Assembly: GCA_910585205.1 (NCBI GenBank)
Contig: CAJUCC010000085.1
Coordinates: 1-8,378, forward strand
Reading direction: 5' to 3'
Origin: an uncultured Lachnospiraceae bacterium
GTDB lineage: Bacteria > Bacillota > Clostridia > Lachnospirales > Lachnospiraceae
Length of the DNA: 8,378 nt
The notes under the pieces are model-generated. The model saw only the letters and a program-made list of their open reading frames with translations. It did not search any database and was not told where the DNA came from. Both the position numbers and the translations under genes were made by a program. Below, in pieces: positions 1 through 6,586 of the stretch; within the stretch, counting starts at the first letter, position 1, and every line of letters starts with the position of its first letter.

Positions 1-30
1 CGCTATAGCGGCACCGTTTCGAACCGCCGC
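1..30. repeat. Inverted-repeat bases at left edge
   Basis: Bases 1-10 (CGCTATAGCG) are a perfect 10-base palindrome. GCGGC at 8-12 can also pair with GCCGC at 26-30 around a 13-base loop. This lies just past the stop codon of the minus-strand PepSY gene, where a terminator would be expected. No T-run is seen within the window on the minus strand, and the structure runs into the window edge, so a terminator role is only a guess. Confidence 0.25.
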
Positions 31-43
31 AGGTGATTTGTAA

Positions 44-841
44 TTAATCGTCTTCGTCTACATCCCAGTCTGTGACGGCGCCTGTAGCCGCATCAATCTC
101 AAATTCATATTCCATATTATTATAGTAGAATTCTCCCTCATAGACCAGCCGGCCGTCTTCATAATCCTGTTTTACCTTACCCCATCTTACATTTTCGGAG
201 GTAAGTCCCGCCATCTTCAATGCGGCTGCTTTGGCGCTTTCCATTGTAACACCGGAGGACGGAGCCGGATTGAGCGTGGGCGCCGCCGCCGGGGGCAGAG
301 GTCTGTAATGCTTTGCGTCGTATTCCCATTCAATGATCGCGCCGGTAACGGCGTCGATCTCGTAATCATATTCTTTTTGGTCTGCCGTATGAAACTCGAT
401 TTTATACAGTAGCCTGCCGTCGTCAAATTCACATTTCACTTTATCAAAAGTGACGGAACCCGTTGTCTGGCCCGCATGGGTGGCAGCCAGTGTTTTTGCC
501 TGTTCTGTCGTCACCGTTGCCTGTGCGTTGGTGCCGGAGACGGGAGCGGCTTTCCAGTCATATTTGATATTGATGACTGCGCCGCTGGCGGCGTCGATGT
601 CAAAATCGTATTCCACATAATTTTGTGTCAGGAAATCAACGTCATATATTAGTCTGCCATCATCGTCGTCTAGTTCTGCCTTGATAAAGGATACGGTATC
701 TGCAGAGACACCGGCATTTGTCAGGGCAATGGATTTGGCATTTTCTTCGCTGATCTGTGCGGCGAAAGCCGTGACCGACATGGATGCAAACAGAACGCCT
801 GCTGCAAGAACAGTTCCTGAAATTTGAAACATTTTTTTCAT
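44..841 (-). CDS. Secreted protein with three PepSY domains
   Basis: Predicted 265-residue exported protein. The N-terminus is a classic signal peptide: KK at 2-3, a hydrophobic core at about 7-25 and an AFA/A cleavage site near 27-28. No lipobox cysteine is present, so it is probably released or wall-associated. Three tandem PepSY-like repeats follow at about 30-96, 110-175 and 199-262. Each has an Ala-rich helix, then a DGRL-x-Y core (61-66, 141-146, 229-234), then an acidic strand ending in IDAxTGA or IDAxSGA. A proline-rich linker (181-195) precedes the third repeat. The protein is strongly acidic and ends DVDEDD. PepSY domains are thought to bind or inhibit peptidases, or to act outside the cell; the partner is unknown. 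The start is set by AGGAGGGG (minus strand, 854-847), with AGGAGG 7 bases from the ATG. The gene is divergent from its right-hand neighbour. Confidence 0.9.
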   Translation of the reverse strand: MKKMFQISGTVLAAGVLFASMSVTAFAAQISEENAKSIALTNAGVSADTVSFIKAELDDDDGRLIYDVDFLTQNYVEYDFDIDAASGAVINIKYDWKAAPVSGTNAQATVTTEQAKTLAATHAGQTTGSVTFDKVKCEFDDGRLLYKIEFHTADQKEYDYEIDAVTGAIIEWEYDAKHYRPLPPAAAPTLNPAPSSGVTMESAKAAALKMAGLTSENVRWGKVKQDYEDGRLVYEGEFYYNNMEYEFEIDAATGAVTDWDVDEDD

Positions 842-853
842 ATAAACCCCTCC

Positions 854-979
854 TGTATCACTATTGTATGTTATTGTTACTGTTTGGTTTCCTCTATATC
901 ATATCAGAAATGAAATGTGAATGGCAAGTTAATTTGTGGTATTTTGAACGGATAGAACATTATCCCCAAAAGTGATACA
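854..979. repeat. 9-base inverted repeat in the divergent control region
   Basis: TGTATCACT at 854-862 is the reverse complement of AGTGATACA at 971-979. The left arm lies beside the PepSY ribosome site, and the right arm overlaps the extended -10 box of the plus-strand gene. The near-symmetric placement suggests possible operator half-sites. A 9-base match in a gap this short could also arise by chance, in roughly a few percent of such gaps. Confidence 0.3.
898..927 (-). promoter_or_regulatory. Candidate sigma-A promoter of the PepSY gene
   Basis: On the minus strand, TTGCCA (927-922) and TATGAT (903-898) are separated by 18 bases. Both are close to the vegetative consensus. The expected transcript start is near 890, giving a leader of about 50 bases that contains the AGGAGG site. 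This is seen in sequence only. Confidence 0.55.
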
Positions 980-981
980 AT
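973..981 (+). promoter_or_regulatory. Extended -10 promoter box TGATACAAT
   Basis: TGA-TACAAT at 973-981 fits the extended -10 form TGN-TANNNT. No good -35 box is present; the best hexamer at 17 bases is TAGAAC at 953-958. Transcription would start near base 988, at the first possible ATG of the downstream gene. Confidence 0.4.
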
Positions 982-987
982 AGAAGC

Positions 988-2214
988 ATGGATAATCAAC
1001 ATGCTGTTTTTACCAAAAAAATGAAAAAGACACATACGATCTTTCTGCCGCAGATGCTGGAATATCATTCACCGTTTTTACAGGCGGCGTTTGCGGGAAG
1101 CGGGTATCGTCTGGCGGTTATGTCTGAGGCGAAGGGACTGAAAGAGCAGGCGCTGCGTTATATCAGCAGTGATTTTTGCTATCCGACGATACTGATTGTC
1201 GGACAGGTGCTGCAAACCTTGCAGAGCGGACAGGTTCCGGCGGATCGGATTGCGTTTATGGAACCGCAGGCCGGCGGCGCGTGCAGGGCAGGAAATATTT
1301 ACCGGACAATCCGCCATACACTGGACCGATGCGGGTATGGCGGGATACCGGTGTTGTCATTGAACTTTATGGGACTGGAACGTCAGCCGGGATTTCGGAT
1401 TACACCGCGGCTGTTGTTTGCGGCCGTTATGGCAGTCTGCTGCGGCGATCTGTGCATGAGCCTGTTTCATCAGACAAAGCCGTATGAACGGGAAACGGGC
1501 GCGGCGGACCGGGTTCTGGAGACGGTACAGACGCGGGTATGCGCATATATCCGGGCGCATGCCTGTATCCGGAAAACGGAGCGGCGGAAAATCTGGCGTT
1601 ATATTCTGGAATGCTTTGCGGGGATTCCATTGAAATGCGAACGCAGGAAAAAAGTCGGTGTGGCCGGGGAAATTTATATCAAATATTCTTCTCTGGGTAA
1701 TCACAATCTGGAACGGTTTCTTGACAGGCAGGGATGTCAGTGCAGCATAGGCGGGTTTATCAACTATGCCATTTATGTGATGGACAGCGCGCGAGCGGAT
1801 TATATGATGCAAAGCGGCAGGCATATGCTGCGGCCTGTTTTTGACTATGTGCTCCGCGGGATGAAAAGTCTGCAAAAAGATTTATACCGGACTGTCACCC
1901 GGTATTCAGGCTTTGAAACGGATGCGCCGTTTGACGAACTGCGCGCGAAGGCCGAAGGGCTGATCGGGGAAAGCTGCATCACCGGAGACGGATGGCTGGT
2001 GGCTGCGGAGGCGGCAGATGCGATAGAAAAAGGCTGTCGTCATATTTTGATCGTGCATCCGTTTGGCTGCCTTGTCAGCCATGTCTGTGAGCGGGGTATT
2101 GTCAAAAATCTGCGCAGCCGTTATCCGGGGATTGCGATACAGACGATCGAATACGATTATGACAGCAGTGATACGCTGCGGGAGAGCAGGATCCTGCTTG
2201 GACTAGGGGAATGA
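988..2214 (+). CDS. 2-hydroxyacyl-CoA dehydratase/activase-related protein (C-terminal type)
   Basis: A 408-residue protein resembling the C-terminal, dehydratase-like (HgdB/DUF2229-type) region of large 2-hydroxyacyl-CoA dehydratase activases. Supporting motifs are SSDFCYPT (Cys64), GGACRAGN (Cys99, in the position of the family's GPCRFG), GEIYIKYSSLGNHNLERFL (about 228-246) and HPFGC (Cys361) followed by a family-like tail. Three such separated cysteines are known to hold a [4Fe-4S] or double-cubane cluster in relatives, so an iron-sulfur redox protein is inferred. The BadF-type ATPase domain that normally energises this module is absent from the protein and from the window, so any partner must lie elsewhere and the substrate is unknown. 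The start is uncertain: neither ATG 988 nor in-frame ATG 1021 (giving 397 residues) has a Shine-Dalgarno site. The next gene starts within about 55 bases, suggesting one transcript. Confidence 0.75.
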   Translation: MDNQHAVFTKKMKKTHTIFLPQMLEYHSPFLQAAFAGSGYRLAVMSEAKGLKEQALRYISSDFCYPTILIVGQVLQTLQSGQVPADRIAFMEPQAGGACRAGNIYRTIRHTLDRCGYGGIPVLSLNFMGLERQPGFRITPRLLFAAVMAVCCGDLCMSLFHQTKPYERETGAADRVLETVQTRVCAYIRAHACIRKTERRKIWRYILECFAGIPLKCERRKKVGVAGEIYIKYSSLGNHNLERFLDRQGCQCSIGGFINYAIYVMDSARADYMMQSGRHMLRPVFDYVLRGMKSLQKDLYRTVTRYSGFETDAPFDELRAKAEGLIGESCITGDGWLVAAEAADAIEKGCRHILIVHPFGCLVSHVCERGIVKNLRSRYPGIAIQTIEYDYDSSDTLRESRILLGLGE

Positions 2215-2248
2215 GGCGGGAGTCTTTGTGCTCCCATCGGAGAATGAT

Positions 2249-2257
2249 AAGGGGGAG
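2249..2257 (+). promoter_or_regulatory. Ribosome binding site deciding the hydrolase start
   Basis: AAGGGGGAG lies 10 bases before ATG 2268. The earlier in-frame ATG at 2211 overlaps the preceding stop as ATGA, but its only purine tract (AGGGGA, 2205-2210) touches the start codon, which is too close. ATG 2268 is therefore preferred. Confidence 0.6.
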
Positions 2258-2267
2258 AAGATACGGT

Positions 2268-3605
2268 ATGACGGGATATTTACTGCGAACGGCGGTGGTG
2301 TTCGGAGTGGCAAACGGATATGGCCTTGCAAAGATGACAGGCTGGCCGAACGTTGTCTGGATTGGCCTTGCCGCGCTGTTTTTATTGCTGCAGGGTAAGC
2401 CTTCTTTAAAAGCGGGGCGGGTTCAGAAGCGGCGGCTTCGCATCTGTCTGGACGGCTGCATTTTGCTGCGGACGTTTCTGGCTTCCAGCGGATGTTCGAT
2501 TGTGTTCTGTCTGGCGGGATTTTTCGGGGTGACGGCGCCGGGATCTTTGCTGGAACAGCCGAAATTCTGGCTTTTCCATACGGGAATTGCCGTCTGTGTG
2601 GAATCGGTTGTATTCTGGAACGGAATGATCCGCATCTATCTGACATCGGAACAGCTCGGGATTCGGTGGCGGATTCTCGGTCTGTTATGCGGGATGATAC
2701 CGGTGGCGAATCTGATTGTGCTGGCTGTTTTGATCCGCACGGCGGAGCGGGAGGTGGCGTTTGAGACGGAAAAAATTCGCAGAAACCGGGAGCGGGAAGC
2801 GGATAGAATCTGCGCGACCCGGTATCCGATTCTGCTGGTGCACGGTGTTTTTTTCCGCGATTTCCGGTATCTGAATTATTGGGGCAGGATTCCGAAAGAA
2901 CTGGAGAAAAACGGGGCAGTGCTCTATTATGGCAGGCAGCAGTCGGCAGCATCTGTGGCAGACTGCGGGGAAGAGCTGGCGGCGCGTATCCGGGAGATCG
3001 TGCGGGAGTGCGGCTGTGAAAAGGTCAATATCATCGCCCATTCCAAGGGCGGCCTTGACAGCCGCTATGCGCTGGCCAAGTGCGGCATTGCCGATATGGT
3101 GGCCTCTCTGACTACCATTAATACACCGCACCGGGGATGCGAATTTGCGGATTATCTGTTGTCCGGCATTCCGCGCGGGCAGCAGGAGATCGTGGCGAAA
3201 GCCTATAATGCGGCGCTGCGCCGTCTTGGAGAGGAAAATCCCGATTTTTTTGCCGCGGTCAATGATCTGACAGCCGGTGCATGCGGGGCCAGAAATGAGG
3301 AGATCAGAGATGTTCCGGGCGTTTACTATCAAAGCATCGGCACGACGCTGGAGCGGGCGGTGAAAGGCCGCTTTCCGCTGAACTTTTCCTGGTATCTGGT
3401 CAACCACTTCGACGGAGAAAACGACGGGCTGGTCGGAGAGCGCTCGTTTCCCTGGGGAGAACATTACCGCCGGATTACGCCGAAAGGCAGGCGTGGCATT
3501 TCCCATGGAGATATGATTGATCTGAACCGGGAAAATTTTGACGGATTTGATGTGCGGGAGTTTTATGTGGAGCTTGTGCATGAGCTGAAAGAGCGGGGAT
3601 TATAA
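2268..3605 (+). CDS. Membrane-anchored alpha/beta-hydrolase, lipase-like
   Basis: A 445-residue protein with a hydrophobic N-terminal half and a C-terminal alpha/beta-hydrolase domain. Likely membrane segments are at about 3-19, 28-42, 66-88, 100-124 and 135-157. A highly charged stretch (158-183) follows, then the hydrolase domain from about 186. Catalytic features seen are an oxyanion-type LVHG (190-193), the nucleophile elbow AHSKG with Ser259, a probable acid Asp386 in NDGLV, and His413 in SHGD. The Ala in place of the first Gly of GxSxG is known in Bacillus and related bacterial lipases, and NTPHRG (285-290) also fits triacylglycerol lipases. Substrate is unknown: lipid or another ester. 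Topology is ambiguous from charge, so which face holds the catalytic domain is unclear. It sits 53 bases behind the dehydratase-related gene; a start at 2211 would give 464 residues. Confidence 0.8.
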   Translation: MTGYLLRTAVVFGVANGYGLAKMTGWPNVVWIGLAALFLLLQGKPSLKAGRVQKRRLRICLDGCILLRTFLASSGCSIVFCLAGFFGVTAPGSLLEQPKFWLFHTGIAVCVESVVFWNGMIRIYLTSEQLGIRWRILGLLCGMIPVANLIVLAVLIRTAEREVAFETEKIRRNREREADRICATRYPILLVHGVFFRDFRYLNYWGRIPKELEKNGAVLYYGRQQSAASVADCGEELAARIREIVRECGCEKVNIIAHSKGGLDSRYALAKCGIADMVASLTTINTPHRGCEFADYLLSGIPRGQQEIVAKAYNAALRRLGEENPDFFAAVNDLTAGACGARNEEIRDVPGVYYQSIGTTLERAVKGRFPLNFSWYLVNHFDGENDGLVGERSFPWGEHYRRITPKGRRGISHGDMIDLNRENFDGFDVREFYVELVHELKERGL

Positions 3606-3614
3606 AATTTTTAT

Positions 3615-3643
3615 TTGCCAGTTTTTTCCGGGCACGCTATAAT
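3615..3643 (+). promoter_or_regulatory. Near-consensus sigma-A promoter
   Basis: TTGCCA (3615-3620) and a perfect TATAAT (3638-3643) are separated by exactly 17 bases. Transcription should begin near 3650, between the hydrolase stop and the small gene at 3688, and would drive the small gene, ridA and the transporter. No hairpin terminator separates it from the hydrolase gene. Confidence 0.75.
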
Positions 3644-3687
3644 ATAGAATTATGGAAACGGGCGGTGGAAGAAGAGAGGCGGAAACC

Positions 3688-3930
3688 ATGCGTAAGATGG
3701 AGTTTAAGATGGAGCGGCAGGGATTGCTGCACGAAGGAGACAGGGTAACGATAACGGAAGGCGTGCTGCCGAGTAATTATTATTATATTATCGATCCTTC
3801 GCTCGCCATGTCAGGAAACTTCCCGTTTCGGGAACGGCTGCTGACAAGGGAAGGAATTGTCACGGCGATAGAGGAAAATGAACGGGGCTTTTATGTCATC
3901 GTGGAATTTGCGGAAGAAAGAGGAGAATGA
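3688..3930 (+). CDS. Small uncharacterised protein (80 aa)
   Basis: An 80-residue soluble protein of a family I do not recognise. It has a charged start (MRKMEFKMERQG), a beta-rich middle with LHEGDRVTITEGVLP and SNYYYIIDP, and a C-terminal GIVTAIEENERGFYVIVEF pattern that looks like paired strands of a small beta-barrel or SH3-like fold. No membrane segment or signal peptide is seen. ATG 3688 is chosen because GAGAGGCGG (3674-3682) precedes it. The earlier in-frame ATG at 3652 would fall at the expected transcript start of the promoter at 3615-3643, leaving no room for a ribosome site; it would give 92 residues. The gene ends 2 bases before the preferred ridA start, so the two are very likely translated from one mRNA. 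Function is unknown. Confidence 0.65.
   Translation: MRKMEFKMERQGLLHEGDRVTITEGVLPSNYYYIIDPSLAMSGNFPFRERLLTREGIVTAIEENERGFYVIVEFAEERGE
3917..3925 (+). promoter_or_regulatory. Ribosome binding site deciding the ridA start
   Basis: AAAGAGGAG ends 7 bases before ATG 3933 but only 1 base before the in-frame ATG 3927. This favours the later start, which also gives the usual RidA N-terminus MKKIHTEKAP. The site lies inside the end of the preceding gene. Confidence 0.65.
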
Positions 3931-3932
3931 TT

Positions 3933-4307
3933 ATGAAAAAAATCCATACGGAAAAAGCGCCTGCAGCGATCGGGCCGTATTCACAGGCAATAACGGCAGG
4001 CGGGTTTTTGTTTGCGTCGGGACAGATACCGATTGACCCGGCTACCGGTGAGATCAGCGGGACGACGATCGAGGAACAGGCGGAGCAGGCAATCAAAAAT
4101 GCCGGCGCGATTCTGGCAGAAGCCGGCGCAGACTATGCCAATGTCGTAAAAACGACCTGTTTTCTGGCGGATATGCAGGATTTTGCCGCGTTTAACGGCG
4201 TGTATGAAAAATACTTTACCGGGAAACCGGCGCGGAGCTGTGTGGCAGTGAAGCAGCTTCCGAAAAATGTACTGTGTGAAGTGGAGGTTATGGCTTGGCT
4301 GGGATAA
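3933..4307 (+). CDS. ridA: RidA-family 2-iminobutanoate/2-iminopropanoate deaminase
   Basis: A 124-residue protein that matches the full RidA/YjgF/YER057c family from end to end. It is a cytosolic, normally homotrimeric enzyme. In this family it hydrolyses reactive enamine/imine intermediates, released by PLP enzymes such as threonine dehydratase, to 2-oxoacids and ammonia. Family signatures seen are APAAIGPYSQA with Tyr16, LFASGQIPIDPATGE (27-40), CFLADMQDFAAFN (76-88) and PARSCVAVKQLP. Arg101 aligns with the carboxylate-binding arginine (Arg105 in E. coli) and Glu116 with the catalytic-site glutamate (Glu120). The key residues are therefore present, and this looks like the active RidA subfamily. 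It lies 2 bases behind the small gene, and its last codons overlap the probable start of the transporter gene, implying translational coupling. Confidence 0.93.
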   Translation: MKKIHTEKAPAAIGPYSQAITAGGFLFASGQIPIDPATGEISGTTIEEQAEQAIKNAGAILAEAGADYANVVKTTCFLADMQDFAAFNGVYEKYFTGKPARSCVAVKQLPKNVLCEVEVMAWLG

Positions 4308-5233
4308 GCCCTGCCGGAAAACGGATGAAGACAAATACGATGAAAAATTCTCTGCTGCTGCTTTTGACCGCCGCGATCTGGGGCGTGGCATTTGTGGCAC
4401 AGAGTGTGGGAATGAATTATGTCGGGCCCTTTACGTTTAATGCGGTCCGGTTTCTTCTGGGCGGAACGGTGCTTCTGCCTTTCCTTTTGCGGAAACCCGG
4501 TGCGGCACAGGAGACAGCGAAAAGGGCGGAGACAAAGGAGGCAAAACGGGCGAGATACCGGATTACGCTGACGGGCGGCATCTGCTGCGGGCTTGCGCTC
4601 AGTACGGCCAGCCTTTTGCAGCAAAAGGGGATTCAGAATACGACCGTGGCAAAAGCCGGATTTATTACGGCGCTGTATATTATTATCGTACCCATACTGG
4701 GGCTGTTTTTCCGCAAAAAAGTGCGGCCCCTGGTCTGGGTCAGTGTGGCGCTGGCAGTGGTGGGTATGTATCTGCTCTGTATCCGGGAATCTTTTTCGAT
4801 CAGCCGGGGCGATTTTTACGTGCTTCTCTGTGCGGTTGTGTTTTCCGTGCATATTCTGGTGATCGATTATTTTTCACCGAAAGCGGACGGCATTGCGCTG
4901 TCCTGCATTCAGTTTTATACGAGCAGCATTGTCTGCGGCGCGGGAATGCTGCTGCTGGAAACACCGTCCTGGCAGGCGATTGCAAGCGGATGGATGCCCA
5001 TTCTGTATGCGGGCATTTTATCGTGCGGCGTAGCGTATACGCTGCAGATTATCGGGCAAAAGGGGATGGATCCGACCGTGGCGTCGCTGATCTTAAGTCT
5101 GGAATCGGTGATCTCCCTGCTTGCGGGCTGGATTCTGCTCGATCAGACGTTAATTGCGCGGGAAATCTGTGGCTGCGTGCTCGTGTTTGTGGCGATTATA
5201 CTGGTACAGCTGCCCGAAAAGAAAAAAATCTGA
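4295..5233 (+). CDS. DMT superfamily transporter (EamA family)
   Basis: A 312-residue integral membrane protein with two EamA repeats (about 18-162 and 172-305), together forming the usual ten transmembrane helices. Family-like features are the first helix LLLLTAAIWGVAFVAQS, a basic cytosolic loop at about 68-90, the re-start of the second repeat at DFYVLLCAVVFSVHILVID, and SLESVISLLAGWILLDQ near 268-284. Members export or take up amino acids or other small metabolites; the substrate cannot be read from sequence. The start is uncertain. TTG 4295 has GGAGG (4283-4287) at 7-base spacing inside the end of ridA, giving a 13-base overlap. ATG 4325 (302 residues) and ATG 4340 (297 residues) lack a good ribosome site, although 4340 gives the typical family start. 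Co-transcription with ridA is likely. Confidence 0.9.
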   Translation: MAGISPAGKRMKTNTMKNSLLLLLTAAIWGVAFVAQSVGMNYVGPFTFNAVRFLLGGTVLLPFLLRKPGAAQETAKRAETKEAKRARYRITLTGGICCGLALSTASLLQQKGIQNTTVAKAGFITALYIIIVPILGLFFRKKVRPLVWVSVALAVVGMYLLCIRESFSISRGDFYVLLCAVVFSVHILVIDYFSPKADGIALSCIQFYTSSIVCGAGMLLLETPSWQAIASGWMPILYAGILSCGVAYTLQIIGQKGMDPTVASLILSLESVISLLAGWILLDQTLIAREICGCVLVFVAIILVQLPEKKKI

Positions 5234-5240
5234 CAAAATC

Positions 5241-5269
5241 ACATATTTTTTCCCGATAACGAAATACTA
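5241..5269 (+). promoter_or_regulatory. Candidate forespore (sigma-G-like) promoter of spoVAE
   Basis: ACATA (5241-5245) and AATACTA (5263-5269) are 17 bases apart. Compared with the known sigma-G consensus (GHATR, then CATNHTA after 17-18 bases), the match is 4 of 5 and 6 of 7. It ends 32 bases before the spoVAE ATG. Individually weak, it gains weight because spoVAD has the same arrangement with AATCCTA. Confidence 0.35.
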
Positions 5270-5301
5270 TCTGCAAAGACGAAAATGTTGGAGGGAGAAC
5301 A

Positions 5302-5661
5302 ATGATGGATTATATCAATGCCTTTTGGGTAGGCGGGCTGATCTGTGCCCTAGTACAGATTTTAATGGAAAAGACAAAAATGATGCCGGGCCGGATTATG
5401 GTGTTGCTCGTATGTCTGGGTGCGGTAATCAGTGTGTTTGGCTGGTATGAGCCTTTTATGGAATATGCGGGAGCGGGAGCCAGTGTTCCGCTGCTGGGAT
5501 TTGGAAATACACTGATGAAAGGGGTAAAAGAAGCGGCAGACCAGCAGGGCCTGCTCGGATTATTTGCCGGAGGGTTTCAGGCCGGAGCGGTGGGGACAAG
5601 CGCAGCTCTGATCTTTGCCTATCTGGCAAGTCTTATTTTTAATCCCAAAATGAAAAAATAG
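5302..5661 (+). CDS. spoVAE: Stage V sporulation protein AE (SpoVAE/SpoVAEB)
   Basis: A 119-residue membrane protein matching the full length of SpoVAE (the AEB type). With SpoVAC and SpoVAD it belongs to the SpoVA complex in the inner spore membrane, which moves Ca-dipicolinic acid into the forming spore and releases it at germination. Seen are helices at about 5-22 (FWVGGLICALVQIL), 30-48 and 82-113, the family stretch YEPFMEYAGAGASVPLLGFG (49-68), and GVKEAADQQGLLGLFAGGF. GGAGGGAG (5290-5297) precedes ATG 5302 at normal spacing; ATG 5305 is possible. The upstream neighbour is a metabolite transporter rather than the expected spoVAC/spoVAD, and the next gene is a DUF2156 protein, so the usual C-D-E order is broken. 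Expression in the forespore is inferred. Confidence 0.93.
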   Translation: MMDYINAFWVGGLICALVQILMEKTKMMPGRIMVLLVCLGAVISVFGWYEPFMEYAGAGASVPLLGFGNTLMKGVKEAADQQGLLGLFAGGFQAGAVGTSAALIFAYLASLIFNPKMKK

Positions 5662-5693
5662 GCAGAGGCCGTGACAAAAGAAGAGGAGTTATG

Positions 5694-6584
5694 ATGGAAT
5701 TAAACTGGAAAGAGATAGAACTTTCGGATCGGGAGCTAATCACGTCGTATTACCGGCAGGAGAATTCCCGCAACTGTGAAGCGACATTTGCAAATAATTA
5801 TTTATGGGCGCCCCATTATGATATGCAGTATGCCATTGTGGAGGGGATGCTTGTTTTTCTTGTGCGGAAAGGGGAAGTTTCGGTCAGCTTTCCGCTTGGA
5901 ACGGGCGATCTGAGGCAGGTGACGGACAGGCTGCAGGGGTATTTTGCAGAGCAGGGATGGACATTCCGCATGCATCTCGTGTCACCGGTACAGTTCGGGC
6001 GGCTGGAAGCGCTGTATCCCGGATGCTTTCAGGTTGCCTATGACAGAGATCTGGCGGATTATGTATACGAATCGGAAAAACTGATTTCGCTTGCCGGGAA
6101 GAAACTGCACTCCAAGCGCAATCATATCAACAAATTCAAAGAGCAGTATCCCGACTGGCGCTATGAGAGCATTACGGACGACAATACGGGAGAATGCCTG
6201 AAAATGGCACAGGAATGGCGGGTGCTGAACGGCTGTGACGAAGACGAAGAAAAGAGTGCGGAGTTTTGCGTGACATTGAACGCGCTCCGGCTGCGCGGGG
6301 AACTGGGACTGAAGGGCGGACTTTTGCGCGCCGACGGCAGGGTCATGGGCTTTACGCTCGGGGAACCGGGCGGGGATGATGTGTTTATTGTTCATATTGA
6401 AAAAGCCTATGCCGATGTGCAGGGTGCTTATCCGATGATTAACCAGCAGTTTGCAGAGCATGAGGCTGCGGCATATCTCTATATCAACCGGGAAGAAGAC
6501 ACCGGCGCCGAAGGACTGCGCAAGGCAAAGCTCTCCTATCGACCGGTGATGATGGTGGAAAAAGGCATTGTCACACTGCGGTAA
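5694..6584 (+). CDS. DUF2156 (phosphatidylglycerol lysyltransferase C-terminal-like) protein
   Basis: A 296-residue soluble protein of the DUF2156/LPG-synthase C-terminal family, which has a double GNAT-type acyltransferase fold. Full-length MprF-type enzymes use this domain to move an aminoacyl group from tRNA to phosphatidylglycerol, but this protein lacks their membrane flippase part, so lipid aminoacylation is not established. Signatures are LISLAGKKLHSKRNHINKF (about 130-148) and the C-terminal block INREEDTGAEGLRKAKLSYR (264-283) with the usual VEKG end. No signal peptide or membrane helix is seen. ATG 5694 lies 5 bases after AGGAG (5684-5688); adjacent ATG 5691 would be only 2 bases away. 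It starts 32 bases after spoVAE with no visible promoter, so co-transcription with spoVAE is likely. It sits between two subunits of one spore complex, which hints at a sporulation role. Confidence 0.88.
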   Translation: MELNWKEIELSDRELITSYYRQENSRNCEATFANNYLWAPHYDMQYAIVEGMLVFLVRKGEVSVSFPLGTGDLRQVTDRLQGYFAEQGWTFRMHLVSPVQFGRLEALYPGCFQVAYDRDLADYVYESEKLISLAGKKLHSKRNHINKFKEQYPDWRYESITDDNTGECLKMAQEWRVLNGCDEDEEKSAEFCVTLNALRLRGELGLKGGLLRADGRVMGFTLGEPGGDDVFIVHIEKAYADVQGAYPMINQQFAEHEAAAYLYINREEDTGAEGLRKAKLSYRPVMMVEKGIVTLR

Positions 6585-6586
6585 AC

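Noticed and set aside
16..30. TTCGAA-containing stretch resembling a tRNA T-loop
   Set aside because: The flanking bases cannot form a 5-base-pair T-stem on either strand, and no acceptor, D or anticodon arms are present.
784..975. Short plus-strand open frame across the divergent intergenic region
   Set aside because: It begins inside the PepSY signal-peptide coding region, lacks a ribosome site and covers the promoter region.
1357..1875. Minus-strand open frame inside the dehydratase-related gene
   Set aside because: Antisense shadow; the plus-strand frame carries the conserved cysteine motifs.
2203..3581. Two long minus-strand open frames (2203-2952 and 2685-3581) opposite the hydrolase
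   Set aside because: They overlap each other and the hydrolase gene. Their products are low-complexity (Arg/Pro/Ser-rich) and have no family signature.
4133..4852. Minus-strand open frame opposite ridA and the transporter
   Set aside because: It spans two real genes in antisense, and the product is rich in His/Arg/Lys/Gln with no domain.
5221..5252. A-run/T-run inverted repeat after the transporter gene as a terminator
   Set aside because: The stem would be only A-T pairs (GAAAAAA with TTTTTTC) with no GC core, so it is too weak to call a terminator.
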